DNA of 39,195 nucleotides. It comes from Nitrospirae bacterium JdFR-81 (GTDB lineage Bacteria > Nitrospirota > Thermodesulfovibrionia > UBA6902). The stretch is from NCBI GenBank assembly GCA_002011735.1, contig MTOQ01000073.1, positions 1 to 39,195 on the forward strand, read 5' to 3'. The position numbers and the translations under genes are program-made. Below are positions 9,332-18,350 of the stretch, in pieces (within the stretch, counting starts at the first letter, position 1; each line of letters begins with the position of its first letter). Under the pieces are notes generated by a model. The model made no database searches and had not been told where the DNA came from. It saw nothing but the letters and a program-made list of their open reading frames with translations.

Positions 9332-9604
9332 TCACTTTGACCCGACGGCCTCCTTCTTCCTGTCATCCTGCTTCTTTGTGCCCTCTGTGGCCTTCTTTGC
9401 CTCTTCCATCGCCTTCTTTCTCTCAGGAGATGGATAGTCTGTCACATACCAGCCACTGCCCTTGAGCACAAAAGATGTGTTGGTTATCAGCCTCTTCAAT
9501 TCTCCCCCGCAATGTTCACATGTGGAAAGGGGATCGTCCGTTATCTTCTGTGTGACCTCGAACTGGTCATTACAACTTGTGCATTTGTATTCATAAATCG
9601 GCAT
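9332..9604 (-). CDS. FmdB-family zinc-ribbon regulatory protein
   Basis: [17 protein letters not shown]...[12 protein letters not shown]. Confidence 0.93.
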   Translation of the reverse strand: MPIYEYKCTSCNDQFEVTQKITDDPLSTCEHCGGELKRLITNTSFVLKGSGWYVTDYPSPERKKAMEEAKKATEGTKKQDDRKKEAVGSK

Positions 9605-9668
9605 AATCTCACCCTCCCTATATAGCTCTTATTGAGTTATGGTGTGCACGAAGACAGGGCTAATATAA

Positions 9669-9698
9669 AATATATCATACCCCGGCAGGGTTTGACAA
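9669..9698 (-). promoter_or_regulatory. Candidate promoter for the FmdB-family gene (TTGTCA-N18-TGA-TATATT)
   Basis: Minus strand TTGTCA (9693-9698), 18-nt spacer ending TGA, TATATT (9669-9674). Confidence 0.5.
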
Positions 9699-9700
9699 GC

Positions 9701-10981
9701 TCAGACCAGGAGGTCGAGCACCATAAGGCTCTCTATATGGGGTGTGCGGGGAAAGAAGTTATATGCCCTGAAGAAACTGATCCTGTACCTCTCCATGAGC
9801 ATCTTCACATCCCTGGCCTGCGTGGACTGGTTACAGGATACATAGATGATCCTCCTCGGAAGCCTCCTCAGGAGGGCCTTTATTATCTTCTTGCTCAGGC
9901 CTGCCCTGGGAGGATCCAGTATCACCACCGATGGCTCACCTGCACCCCTCAGGAAGACTTCGGCCCTCTCACCTATGACCCTGTAGTTTTTTAGACCATT
10001 AACCTTACAGTTATATTCTGCAAGCCTTGCAGACTCCTCCTCGCTCTCCACAAATGTAACCTCCCCTGCATCAAGACATATCCCTATTGCACCCACACCC
10101 GAGTATATATCATAGACCCTGTCGTCCTGAGAGACAAAACCCCTCAGATCCGTCATCATCTTCTCGAACTCATCCATATTGACCTGTAAAAAGGTAAGGT
10201 CAGAGAAGTATATCTCTCTATGGAGGAGCCTCTCCTTCAGGTATTCCTCACCGATCCTGTAGAGCACCTCTGTGACCACAGAGGCACTGAACATGGGGGA
10301 TGAATAGACGATCTTAAAGCCCCTGAGGCCCCCTATCCTGGAGACCTCTCCTGTGAGGTCAGGGAAGCCCTCCTCCTTGACATAGAGGGAGCCGATAACC
10401 TCTCCCTCCCTGTTACACCTCAGGGTCAGTGTCTTCAACTGATCCTCCCTGATGCGATGCCTCCTCAGGATCTCCTCTATGGAGAGGGCAACCCTGTTGA
10501 TAGAGTCTATGGCGAGTTTACATCCATAGATAGGCAGCTTGCTCCTCCCCTGCCTCCTGTAAAAGGCGATCCTCACCCCCTCAGGTGTATCCACAAAGTT
10601 CAGCTCAAGCTTGTTCCTGTAGTGATAGGGCCTTCCATGTGAGAGCTCAAAGTCCCCTATGTCTATCATGAAGGTCCTCTGGAAGAGCTCCTTCAGTATC
10701 TCGATCTTCCATTGTATCTCCTGAGGATAATCTATAATCTGCCAGGGCGAACAGCTCATGTAGTGTTCCTCCTCAGGTGGTATCCGCAGGGGTGAAGGTG
10801 TGACCACCTCCACCAGATCACCCTCAAGGTAATCCCTCTTCTTCCTGATGATCCTGACCCTGACCTCCTCCCCAGGGATCCCTCCCCACACAAAGACGGC
10901 CCTGCCCTCATAAAAGCCCAGGGCCTTGCCACCGAAGACAAACTTCTCAAGCCTTAGCCCTATGGTATCTCCCTTCCTCAT
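9701..10981 (-). CDS. 23S rRNA (uracil-5-)-methyltransferase RlmD/TrmA-family protein
   Basis: TRAM-like N-terminus, DIYSGVGAIGI, ILDPPRAG, IYVSCNQSTQARD. Start moved to MRKGDTIGL because the longer ORF runs into the upstream kinase gene. Confidence 0.88.
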   Translation of the reverse strand: MRKGDTIGLRLEKFVFGGKALGFYEGRAVFVWGGIPGEEVRVRIIRKKRDYLEGDLVEVVTPSPLRIPPEEEHYMSCSPWQIIDYPQEIQWKIEILKELFQRTFMIDIGDFELSHGRPYHYRNKLELNFVDTPEGVRIAFYRRQGRSKLPIYGCKLAIDSINRVALSIEEILRRHRIREDQLKTLTLRCNREGEVIGSLYVKEEGFPDLTGEVSRIGGLRGFKIVYSSPMFSASVVTEVLYRIGEEYLKERLLHREIYFSDLTFLQVNMDEFEKMMTDLRGFVSQDDRVYDIYSGVGAIGICLDAGEVTFVESEEESARLAEYNCKVNGLKNYRVIGERAEVFLRGAGEPSVVILDPPRAGLSKKIIKALLRRLPRRIIYVSCNQSTQARDVKMLMERYRISFFRAYNFFPRTPHIESLMVLDLLV

Positions 10982-11006
10982 AATGGAGTGAATTAATCCT
11001 GACGGC

Positions 11007-12341
11007 CTAACCCACTGGCAGACTGATCTTGAACACCGTGCCCTTTCCCACGTTGCTCTCGAACTCCACCCGTCCGTTGTGTGCAACGATTATCTTCTGG
11101 ACAAGGGCAAGTCCAAGGCCTGTGCCCTTCTCCTTTGTCGAGAAGAAGGGGAGGAACACCTTATCCCTGATATCATCGGCTATCCCTGTGCCTGTATCCC
11201 TTATACTGATCATCGCCATCTCTCCGTGCAGGGAAGTCTCTACATCAAGCATACCTCCATCAGGCATGGATTCAATCGCATTGACAAGGAGGTTCGTGAT
11301 AGCCTGCCTGAGGAGTGTCTCGTCTGCCTTCACCATCAGGGTGTCGTGTGTCTTTATAGATAGCCTGATAGAGTCCCTGTCGCCTACCACTGCAGAGGCT
11401 GTATCCTCTATCAGCCTGTTGAGATCAACCGTTGTCTTATTCAGCACGGTGGGCTTGGCAAACGAGAGGAGCTCTGATATAACCATGTCCATACCCCTTA
11501 TCTCTGACAGTATGGACTCCACAGATGGCCTGTTGGCCTCGTCTATATTCCTCTTGAGGAGCCTTGCATAGCCTGCTATCACTGACATGGAGTTTCTGAG
11601 CTCATGTGCTATGCCAGCGGACATCTCACCAAGCTGTGAGAGCCTCTCCTTGAGCCTCACCTCCTCCTGCAGTGCCTTTATATCCGTGAGGTCTGTAAAG
11701 ATGAGGAGCATCCCTATGGCCTCGCCTGATTTATTCCTCAGTTGAGAGGTGGTCACCCCGAGCCACAGATGCCTGCCGTCCCTTGCTGTATAAGGATACT
11801 CAGCCCTTGTGATGCTCCTCTTATCCCTTAGGATGCTGACTATAGGCTCCCCGAAGACCTCCATAGAGTCCATCCCGACCACATCCTCTGAACTCAGGCC
11901 GAGTATCTGTTCGGCTGCACGGTTTATACTCCTTATCCTCATCTCGTTGTCCATGCTTATAACCCCGCTCGGGATGCTCTGGAGGATATTGTCGCTGTAG
12001 GCCTCTATCATCCCTGCCCTCTCCTCGGCCTGGGCCTTAAGCCGTGCAAGCTCCCTCTCCTTCTCCTTGAGTTTGCTGACAAGCTCGTGGAAGGTATCGA
12101 CCACAAAGCCCACCTCTGTCTCCTCATCCCCCTGCCCCTGATCCCTCAACATCCTCCTCTGCCTTGAGAGATAGAGTCTCAGTATAGAGTAGGCCGAGAT
12201 GGTCAGCACAAGGGCCACGATAGGAAGGATTGCACCCGTAATGGTGCCACTCAGGTAGGAGGCTACAACCATGCCAAGAAAGAGGCCTGAAAGCCCGATT
12301 ATAAGATAGATGAGGATATCTCTACCCGTCCTGTCTCCCAT
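11007..12341 (-). CDS. PAS-domain sensor histidine kinase
   Basis: Two N-terminal TM segments, PAS (SIPSGVISMDNEMRI), H-box AHELRNSM, N-box LLVNAIESMPDGG, GTGLGLALV. Confidence 0.93.
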   Translation of the reverse strand: MGDRTGRDILIYLIIGLSGLFLGMVVASYLSGTITGAILPIVALVLTISAYSILRLYLSRQRRMLRDQGQGDEETEVGFVVDTFHELVSKLKEKERELARLKAQAEERAGMIEAYSDNILQSIPSGVISMDNEMRIRSINRAAEQILGLSSEDVVGMDSMEVFGEPIVSILRDKRSITRAEYPYTARDGRHLWLGVTTSQLRNKSGEAIGMLLIFTDLTDIKALQEEVRLKERLSQLGEMSAGIAHELRNSMSVIAGYARLLKRNIDEANRPSVESILSEIRGMDMVISELLSFAKPTVLNKTTVDLNRLIEDTASAVVGDRDSIRLSIKTHDTLMVKADETLLRQAITNLLVNAIESMPDGGMLDVETSLHGEMAMISIRDTGTGIADDIRDKVFLPFFSTKEKGTGLGLALVQKIIVAHNGRVEFESNVGKGTVFKISLPVG

Positions 12342-12353
12342 ACCACACCCTGA

Positions 12354-13151
12354 TCAGACATAAGGCCTGGAGAGATACCAATGGAGGATCTCCTGCCCTG
12401 ACAGGAGACTAACGAGTGCACCAAGGGCAAGGAATGGGCCAAATGGTATCCTCACACCCCACCTCTGTCTGTTGTAAAAGATGACCATCATCCCCACTAT
12501 TGAGCCAGCAAGACTGCCGATGAATGTGGTGAGTATGACCCCTTTATAACCAAGCATCCCTCCAACCACCGCCATCAGCTTTATATCCCCTCCACCCATC
12601 GCATCCTTCCTGAATATGGCCTTCCCAACTATGGCGATCATATAGAAGAGGCCACCACCTGATAGCATACCAATAAGAGAGGATTTGAAGCCAAGGAGGT
12701 CATGCCTGAAGAAGGGATCAGGGAGGATCGTCGCCCCGAAGACGAGGGAGATCGGTATCCATGGAATGGTTATACGATCAGGGATTATCTGGAACTCAAG
12801 ATCTATGAAGGTAATCACTATCAGGGAGGAGACGAAGAACAGGTATATCACGAGGAGAAGGGGGCTCTCAGAACCAAACCTGTGCAATACAGACACAAAC
12901 AATAAGGCGTTAAGTGCCTCCACCAATGGATATCTGATGGATATCCTGGAACCACACTCCCTGCACCTGCCCTTCAGAAGGATGTAGCTTATTATCGGTA
13001 TATTGTCATAGAACCTTATGGGCCTTCCACAGGAGGGACACATAGAGGAGGGCATGATTATCGAGATGTCCCTGGGGAGCCGGTATATACATACATTCAG
13101 AAAAGAACCTATGACCGCACCCAAGATGAATACTATGATATACCCAATCAT
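12354..13151 (-). CDS. pilD: Type IV prepilin peptidase
   Basis: GSFLNVCIYRLPR, CPSCGRPI...CRECGSRIS, MGGGDIKLMAVVGGMLG. Confidence 0.95.
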   Translation of the reverse strand: MIGYIIVFILGAVIGSFLNVCIYRLPRDISIIMPSSMCPSCGRPIRFYDNIPIISYILLKGRCRECGSRISIRYPLVEALNALLFVSVLHRFGSESPLLLVIYLFFVSSLIVITFIDLEFQIIPDRITIPWIPISLVFGATILPDPFFRHDLLGFKSSLIGMLSGGGLFYMIAIVGKAIFRKDAMGGGDIKLMAVVGGMLGYKGVILTTFIGSLAGSIVGMMVIFYNRQRWGVRIPFGPFLALGALVSLLSGQEILHWYLSRPYV

Positions 13152-13462
13152 TCCGGTAGTTTGCTCAGCTCCCTTGCCTTCTCCTTGTGGTCTCTTATCA
13201 TCGCCCTTAGACCCTTGATCTCGTTAATCGCCTGTTTTATCACAAAGTCATCTGATGAGACCCTCTCACCCTTTTCATCAAGCTCGCATATCCTCCTGCC
13301 GATATCCCTGTATAGCTCATCGATCCTGTCCTCGATCCTGCTGCTCTCATAAAGGTGTCTTGCAATCAATGTCTCTGCCCTTATCCTGTCTGCAAGAAAC
13401 GCGGCCATCCATTTAATCCTGTTTAATCCTTCCCTTATGCTCCTCCTTATAATGCCAAGCAT
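13148..13462 (-). CDS. Hypothetical helical/coiled-coil protein
   Basis: 104 aa, overlaps the pilD start by 4 bp (ATGA-type coupling); highly charged, helix-forming composition. Confidence 0.7.
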   Translation of the reverse strand: MLGIIRRSIREGLNRIKWMAAFLADRIRAETLIARHLYESSRIEDRIDELYRDIGRRICELDEKGERVSSDDFVIKQAINEIKGLRAMIRDHKEKARELSKLPE

Positions 13463-13482
13463 AGCCCTTGAGAGACTCGAAT

Positions 13483-15612
13483 CTAACTCTTTATCAATTC
13501 GAGTCTACCCATCCACCTCCTGTTTAAGAACTCCCTTAAAAGGGGATAGTCTCTCAATCCTGGGTCAGCATCAGCGAGTGCAAACGCCTCACGCCTCGAT
13601 ATCTCGAGTAGATCGACATCCCTGATGATATTGGCCACCCTGAGATCAGGCATGCCTGACTGCCTGGTGCCAAAGAACTCGCCAGGCCCCCTTATGAGGA
13701 GGTCCTCCTCAGCGATCTTGAAGCCATCACTGGTTGACTCCATTGCCTTGAGCCTCCTGTGTGCCTCCTCTGTAAACGGGGGATATGCCAGGAGTATACA
13801 GTAAGACTCATGGGTGCCCCTCCCTATCCTCCCCCTCAACTGGTGTAGCTGGGCGAGTCCGAACCTCTCTGCATGGACGATGAGCATCAATGAGGCATTG
13901 GGCACATCCACACCAACCTCTATCACCGTGGTTGCCACCAGGATATCGATCTCACCTGACTTGAATCTCAGCATAACAGCCTCCCTCTCTGATGCGTTCA
14001 TCCTCCCATGGACAAGCCCCACCCTCCTCTCGGGGAAGACCCTCCTGAGCGCCTCCGCACCCTCTATTGCCGTCTTGAGGTCGAGCCTCTCCGAGCCCTC
14101 TATAAGGGGATAGACCACATACGCCTGCCTGCCCTTTGAGAGCTCATCCTCTATAAGGGAATATATCTTCTCCTTCATCGAGGGGAAGAATACCTTTGTC
14201 AGGACAGGCCTCCTGCCAGGAGGGAGCTCGTCTATAACGGATATGTCAAGGTCTCCATAAAGCGTGAGTGCAAGTGTGCGGGGTATGGGGGTGGCGGTCA
14301 TCACAAGCACATCAGGATTCACCCCCTTGCGCCTCAGGCTCGCCCTCTGGATGACGCCAAACTTGTGCTGTTCATCGATTATTGTGAGCCCCAGCCTGTT
14401 AAACCTGACCCTCTCCTGTATCAGGGCATGGGTTCCTATCACTATGTGTGCATCTCCCCTCTGTATCTCCTCAAGGGGTTTGTCCTTTGTCCCTGATGTG
14501 AGCATCACCACATTGAGCCCGAGCCCCTCGACCATCCTGTGGATATTTATATAATGCTGCTCAGCGAGTATCTCTGTAGGGGCCATGAGGCACGATTGAT
14601 AACCACTGCCAACGGCCTTGAGCATGGCAGCGAGTGCAACCACGGTCTTGCCACAGCCCACATCACCATGGACCAGCCTGTTCATCGGCAGGGGAGACTC
14701 CATATCCTCCATTATCTGTCCTATCACCCTCTTCTGTGCAGAGGTCAGCTCAAAGGGCAGTGCCTCGATAAACCTCCTCACGAGCCCGTCACCATCCTTG
14801 AACGAGATACCAAGCTCAACAGACTCGTTCCTCTTCATGATGGCAAGGCCGAGCTCAAGGAGGAAGAGCTCGTCAAAGGCAAGCCTCCTGTGGGCAGGGC
14901 TCAGACCCCTGTTGAGGGCCTCTATATCGGCCTCCCCTTCGGGGAAATGGACCTCCATCAACGATTCCCTGAGTGGCATCAGACCGTTCCTCTTTAATAT
15001 ATCCCCTGGGACATAATCCTCTATAAGGTCCTTATGGGTGGTGATGATATTATACATCAGTGTCCTGAGCTGTTTCGTTGATATCCCCTCTGTGGCCTTG
15101 TAGACAGGCACGATCCTTGATGTGTGGATAAACCTGCTCTCTGTATCCACGGGCTCGAAGACAGGGTTCTCCATCTCAAAGCCAGGGGCTGCGAAAGAAC
15201 GGGGCTTCACAACACCACTCAGTATGATCCTCTGACCCTTTCTGAAGTGTTTCTCAAGATAGGGCTGGTTGAACCACTTGCAATAGAGCACCGCTGAGCC
15301 ATCGGTGACCGCTATCTCGAATATCTTCAGCCTCTTCTTCGGGGTTGTGACAACACCTTTGGATATGACCTCACCGGTTGTGGTCTCAAGCTGTCCATAT
15401 CTCAGCTCCGAGAGCCTCTTTATGACCCTCCTGTCCTCATATCGCCACGGGATGTAGTAGAAGAGATCATGGAGGGTCTTGATCCCTAACCTCTGAAGGA
15501 GTCTTGCCCTCTGAGGCCCTATGCCCTTCAGATACTGAACAGGCGTGTCAATGGATATTGCAGGCCTCCTGTTGAGGACCCTCTCAGGGTTCTTGTTATT
15601 CAGCCTGTTCAT
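13483..15612 (-). CDS. recG: ATP-dependent DNA helicase RecG
   Basis: HGDVGCGKTVVALAAM, IIDEQHKFGV, ATPIPRTLALTLYGDLD, QLRGRIGRG. Confidence 0.97.
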   Translation of the reverse strand: MNRLNNKNPERVLNRRPAISIDTPVQYLKGIGPQRARLLQRLGIKTLHDLFYYIPWRYEDRRVIKRLSELRYGQLETTTGEVISKGVVTTPKKRLKIFEIAVTDGSAVLYCKWFNQPYLEKHFRKGQRIILSGVVKPRSFAAPGFEMENPVFEPVDTESRFIHTSRIVPVYKATEGISTKQLRTLMYNIITTHKDLIEDYVPGDILKRNGLMPLRESLMEVHFPEGEADIEALNRGLSPAHRRLAFDELFLLELGLAIMKRNESVELGISFKDGDGLVRRFIEALPFELTSAQKRVIGQIMEDMESPLPMNRLVHGDVGCGKTVVALAAMLKAVGSGYQSCLMAPTEILAEQHYINIHRMVEGLGLNVVMLTSGTKDKPLEEIQRGDAHIVIGTHALIQERVRFNRLGLTIIDEQHKFGVIQRASLRRKGVNPDVLVMTATPIPRTLALTLYGDLDISVIDELPPGRRPVLTKVFFPSMKEKIYSLIEDELSKGRQAYVVYPLIEGSERLDLKTAIEGAEALRRVFPERRVGLVHGRMNASEREAVMLRFKSGEIDILVATTVIEVGVDVPNASLMLIVHAERFGLAQLHQLRGRIGRGTHESYCILLAYPPFTEEAHRRLKAMESTSDGFKIAEEDLLIRGPGEFFGTRQSGMPDLRVANIIRDVDLLEISRREAFALADADPGLRDYPLLREFLNRRWMGRLELIKS

Positions 15613-16717
15613 CTGCGGAGGCTATACCTCCCTCTCTCCTCTGAACCTCCTCAAGCCCTAACTCTGCCTCTCCTGCCTTTATCTTCTCATACTCAGACTC
15701 GCTGATTATCTTGATATCCCAACCTGTGAGCTTCATGGCAAGCCTCACATTCTGTCCCTTCTTGCCTATGGCTATTGATAACTGGTCGTCACTGACAACC
15801 ACCAAGGCGGTCTTCTCCTCCTCGTTTATACCAATGCTGTCGACCATGGCAGGGCTCAGTGCCTTTGCTATCAACATCCTTGGATCATCCGTCCAGGGGA
15901 TTATATCGATCCTCTCGCCCTTCAGCTCCCTCACGATGGATTGGACGCGCGTGCCCTTCATCCCAACACACGCACCAACAGGGTCAACGGCATCATTGTT
16001 GGATATCACCGTCAGCTTTGTCCTGTCACCTGCCTCCCTGACGATGTCCTTTATAACGACTATACCCTCATAGACCTCGGGTATCTCCATCTTGAAGAGC
16101 TCTATAACAAAGTTTGGATGTGTCCTTGACAGCAGTATTACAGGCCCCTTGGGCGTGATCTTGACCTCCTCTATATATGCCCTGATGGTCTCCCCCCGCT
16201 TCAGGCTCTCGTTAGGAAGGGTGGACTTTATCGGCAGAGTTGCCTCGGCCCTTCCAACCGCAACATAGTATGCGCCCCTCTCCTTCCGTATCACAACGCC
16301 ACTGACGATCTGTCCTGTCTTGTCCTTGAATTCCTCGTATATGGCCCCCTTCTCTGCCTCCCTCACCCTCTGGAACAGGACCTGTTTTGCTGTCTGGGCC
16401 GCTATCCTCCCAAAACCCTCAAGGGAGACCGGCACCTCTATGGTATCATCCACATTCTTCGATGGATCGATCATCCTTGCCTCATCGAGTGATATCTCGA
16501 CCTCTGGCTCCTTCACCTCACTGACCACCTTCTTCAACGCCTTTATGGATATCTCCCCTGTCTCGGGATCCACCTTTATATTTATCTCAGGCTCAAGCCC
16601 GTATTTCTTTCTAACGGCTGACAGAAGGGCCGACTCAAGGGTACCGATGAGTGTATCCTTCGGTATACCCCTCTCCCTGACTATCTGCTCAATCAATCGT
16701 ATGAGTTCCCTCTTCAC
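15596..16717 (-). CDS. nusA: Transcription termination/antitermination factor NusA
   Basis: S1 and KH domains; DPVGACVGMKGTRVQSIVREL, SIAIGKKGQNVRLA. Confidence 0.97.
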   Translation of the reverse strand: MKRELIRLIEQIVRERGIPKDTLIGTLESALLSAVRKKYGLEPEINIKVDPETGEISIKALKKVVSEVKEPEVEISLDEARMIDPSKNVDDTIEVPVSLEGFGRIAAQTAKQVLFQRVREAEKGAIYEEFKDKTGQIVSGVVIRKERGAYYVAVGRAEATLPIKSTLPNESLKRGETIRAYIEEVKITPKGPVILLSRTHPNFVIELFKMEIPEVYEGIVVIKDIVREAGDRTKLTVISNNDAVDPVGACVGMKGTRVQSIVRELKGERIDIIPWTDDPRMLIAKALSPAMVDSIGINEEEKTALVVVSDDQLSIAIGKKGQNVRLAMKLTGWDIKIISESEYEKIKAGEAELGLEEVQRREGGIASADEQAE

Positions 16718-16718
16718 C

Positions 16719-17183
16719 TTATATGTTCACCTCCAGTCTCGCCCTTGAGATGATACTGTATGGGATGGCTACCCTCTTGCCACCATCCATCAGCAGGACG
16801 ACCTCTTCATCTCCTGCCGTCTCGATATCACCCACAAAGAATGTCTGATTCTGAAGCGGGGCCTTTGTAATGATCCTTGCAGTCCTGCCAGAGAACCTCT
16901 TGAAATCATCGGGATTCCTGAGGGGCCTGTCAAGACCAGGTGATGACACCTCCAGCACATAGGAGGACGGTATGGGGTCTTCGACATCCAGGATTGCCTC
17001 AATCTCCCTGCTCACATATTCACAATCATCCACCGTCACCCCGCCCTCCTTATCGATGAATATCCTCACGAGCAGTCTGCCCCGCATCTTGGAGACCTCA
17101 ACATAGTCCAGCTCTACACCAAGGGAGGAGACAACAGGCTCGATCATCTCCCTCACCCTTCTCTCAAGCTCCCTTGTATCCAT
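16719..17183 (-). CDS. rimP: Ribosome maturation factor RimP
   Basis: VRIFIDKEGGVTVDDCEYVSREIEAILD, YVLEVSSPGLDRPL; start at MDTRELE (ATG 17183). Confidence 0.95.
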   Translation of the reverse strand: MDTRELERRVREMIEPVVSSLGVELDYVEVSKMRGRLLVRIFIDKEGGVTVDDCEYVSREIEAILDVEDPIPSSYVLEVSSPGLDRPLRNPDDFKRFSGRTARIITKAPLQNQTFFVGDIETAGDEEVVLLMDGGKRVAIPYSIISRARLEVNI

Positions 17184-17193
17184 AGTATCACCA

Positions 17194-17224
17194 ATAAAAA
17201 CAAAAGAGTGGGAAAGGCCCACTC
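17194..17224 (-). terminator. Terminator/attenuator hairpin in the rimP leader
   Basis: Minus strand GAGTGGG-CCTTT-CCCACTC followed by TTTTGTTTTTAT, ending ~11 nt before the rimP ATG. Confidence 0.65.
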
Positions 17225-17255
17225 TGTCTAATAAAAGAATAAAGAAAACTAATAT

Positions 17256-17284
17256 AAAATAACATTTTTTTAATAAAAAAACAA
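17256..17284 (-). promoter_or_regulatory. Candidate promoter of the rimP-nusA operon (TTGTTT-N17-TG-T-TATTTT)
   Basis: Minus strand TTGTTT (17279-17284), 17-nt spacer with TG extension, TATTTT (17256-17261); AT-rich, so chance matches are likely. Confidence 0.35.
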
Positions 17285-17315
17285 GTTTTGGAGGGTGTTT
17301 TTGTAAAATACTAAC

Positions 17316-18350
17316 ATGAGGGTGAATATAAAACAATTGAGAGAGGCGGAGCTCGTCCGATTTGTTGAGGGGCTGGGGCAGGAACCGTACAGGGCACGGC
17401 AGATCATCAACTGGTTGTATAAAAGATATGCATCAAGCTTTGATGAGATGACCGACCTCTCAAAGGAACTCCGTGAGGAATTAAATAGAAAGGCTTTCAT
17501 ACCTGAGCTGAGGCCCCTCAAGAGCCTCACATCAAGGGATGGGACAAAGAAGTTCCTCTTTGAACTGGACGACGGCGAGACCATCGAGAGCGTCTTGATC
17601 CCTGAAGGAGACAGGAACACCCTGTGCATCTCCTCACAGGTTGGTTGCAGGAGGGCGTGCAGATTCTGTATCACGGGGAGACTCGGTCTGAGAAGGGATC
17701 TGAAGGCCTTTGAGATAGTTGACCAGGTAATAGCCGTAAAGAAGTTATTAAGGGGCCTAAGGATCACCAATATCGTGTTCATGGGTATGGGTGAACCACT
17801 GGACAATACCGATGAGGTGATAGAGGCGATCAAGAGGATCACAGGCCCCATGGGGCTCTCAAAGAAGAGGATCACGCTCTCAACGGTGGGCATCATCCCT
17901 GAGATCAGGAGGCTATACAGGGCCGTCCCTGGCATCAACCTCGCAATATCCCTCAATGCCACCACGGACGAGACGAGGAACAGGCTCATGCCTGTAAACA
18001 GGGAATATCCACTGAGGAGGCTGATTGATGTATGCAGATCCCTACCGATTGGGCCAAGGAGGAGGATAACATTTGAATATATCCTGATAGATGGTGTGAA
18101 TGACTCTGATGAAGACGCAAAGAGGCTCCTCAGGCTCCTGAGAGGGATAAGGGCAAAGGTGAACCTCATCCCCTATAACCCCGTCCCGAATCACACATTC
18201 AAGAGGCCGCCTGATGAGAGGATATCTGCATTCCAGAGGATATTGAGGGATGCAGGGATCACCACATTGATCAGGAAGAGCAAGGGGGTGGATATAGAGG
18301 CGGCATGTGGTCAGCTAAGGGCTTCCTATTTAAGAGTAAGGGGAGGATGA
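17316..18350 (+). CDS. rlmN: 23S rRNA (adenine2503-C2)/tRNA methyltransferase RlmN, radical SAM
   Basis: CRRACRFCITG (CxxxCxxC), FMGMGEPLDN, STVGIIPEIRRL. Confidence 0.97.
   Translation: MRVNIKQLREAELVRFVEGLGQEPYRARQIINWLYKRYASSFDEMTDLSKELREELNRKAFIPELRPLKSLTSRDGTKKFLFELDDGETIESVLIPEGDRNTLCISSQVGCRRACRFCITGRLGLRRDLKAFEIVDQVIAVKKLLRGLRITNIVFMGMGEPLDNTDEVIEAIKRITGPMGLSKKRITLSTVGIIPEIRRLYRAVPGINLAISLNATTDETRNRLMPVNREYPLRRLIDVCRSLPIGPRRRITFEYILIDGVNDSDEDAKRLLRLLRGIRAKVNLIPYNPVPNHTFKRPPDERISAFQRILRDAGITTLIRKSKGVDIEAACGQLRASYLRVRGG

Noticed and set aside
9632-9994. 120-aa plus-strand ORF
   Set aside because: Overlaps the RNA methyltransferase 3' end antisense; low-complexity antisense-type translation.
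10982-11086. N-terminal extension of the RNA methyltransferase ORF (MHTTDGWSSRATWER...)
   Set aside because: Runs antisense-like into the end of the histidine kinase gene in another frame; the family N-terminus is MRKGDTIGL at 10981.
17184-17336. N-terminal 51-aa extension of the RimP ORF
   Set aside because: Covers the AT-rich promoter/attenuator region; RimP homology starts at MDTRELE.
17270-18169. 299-aa minus-strand ORF antisense to rlmN
   Set aside because: Ser/Leu-rich antisense translation over a convincing rlmN gene.
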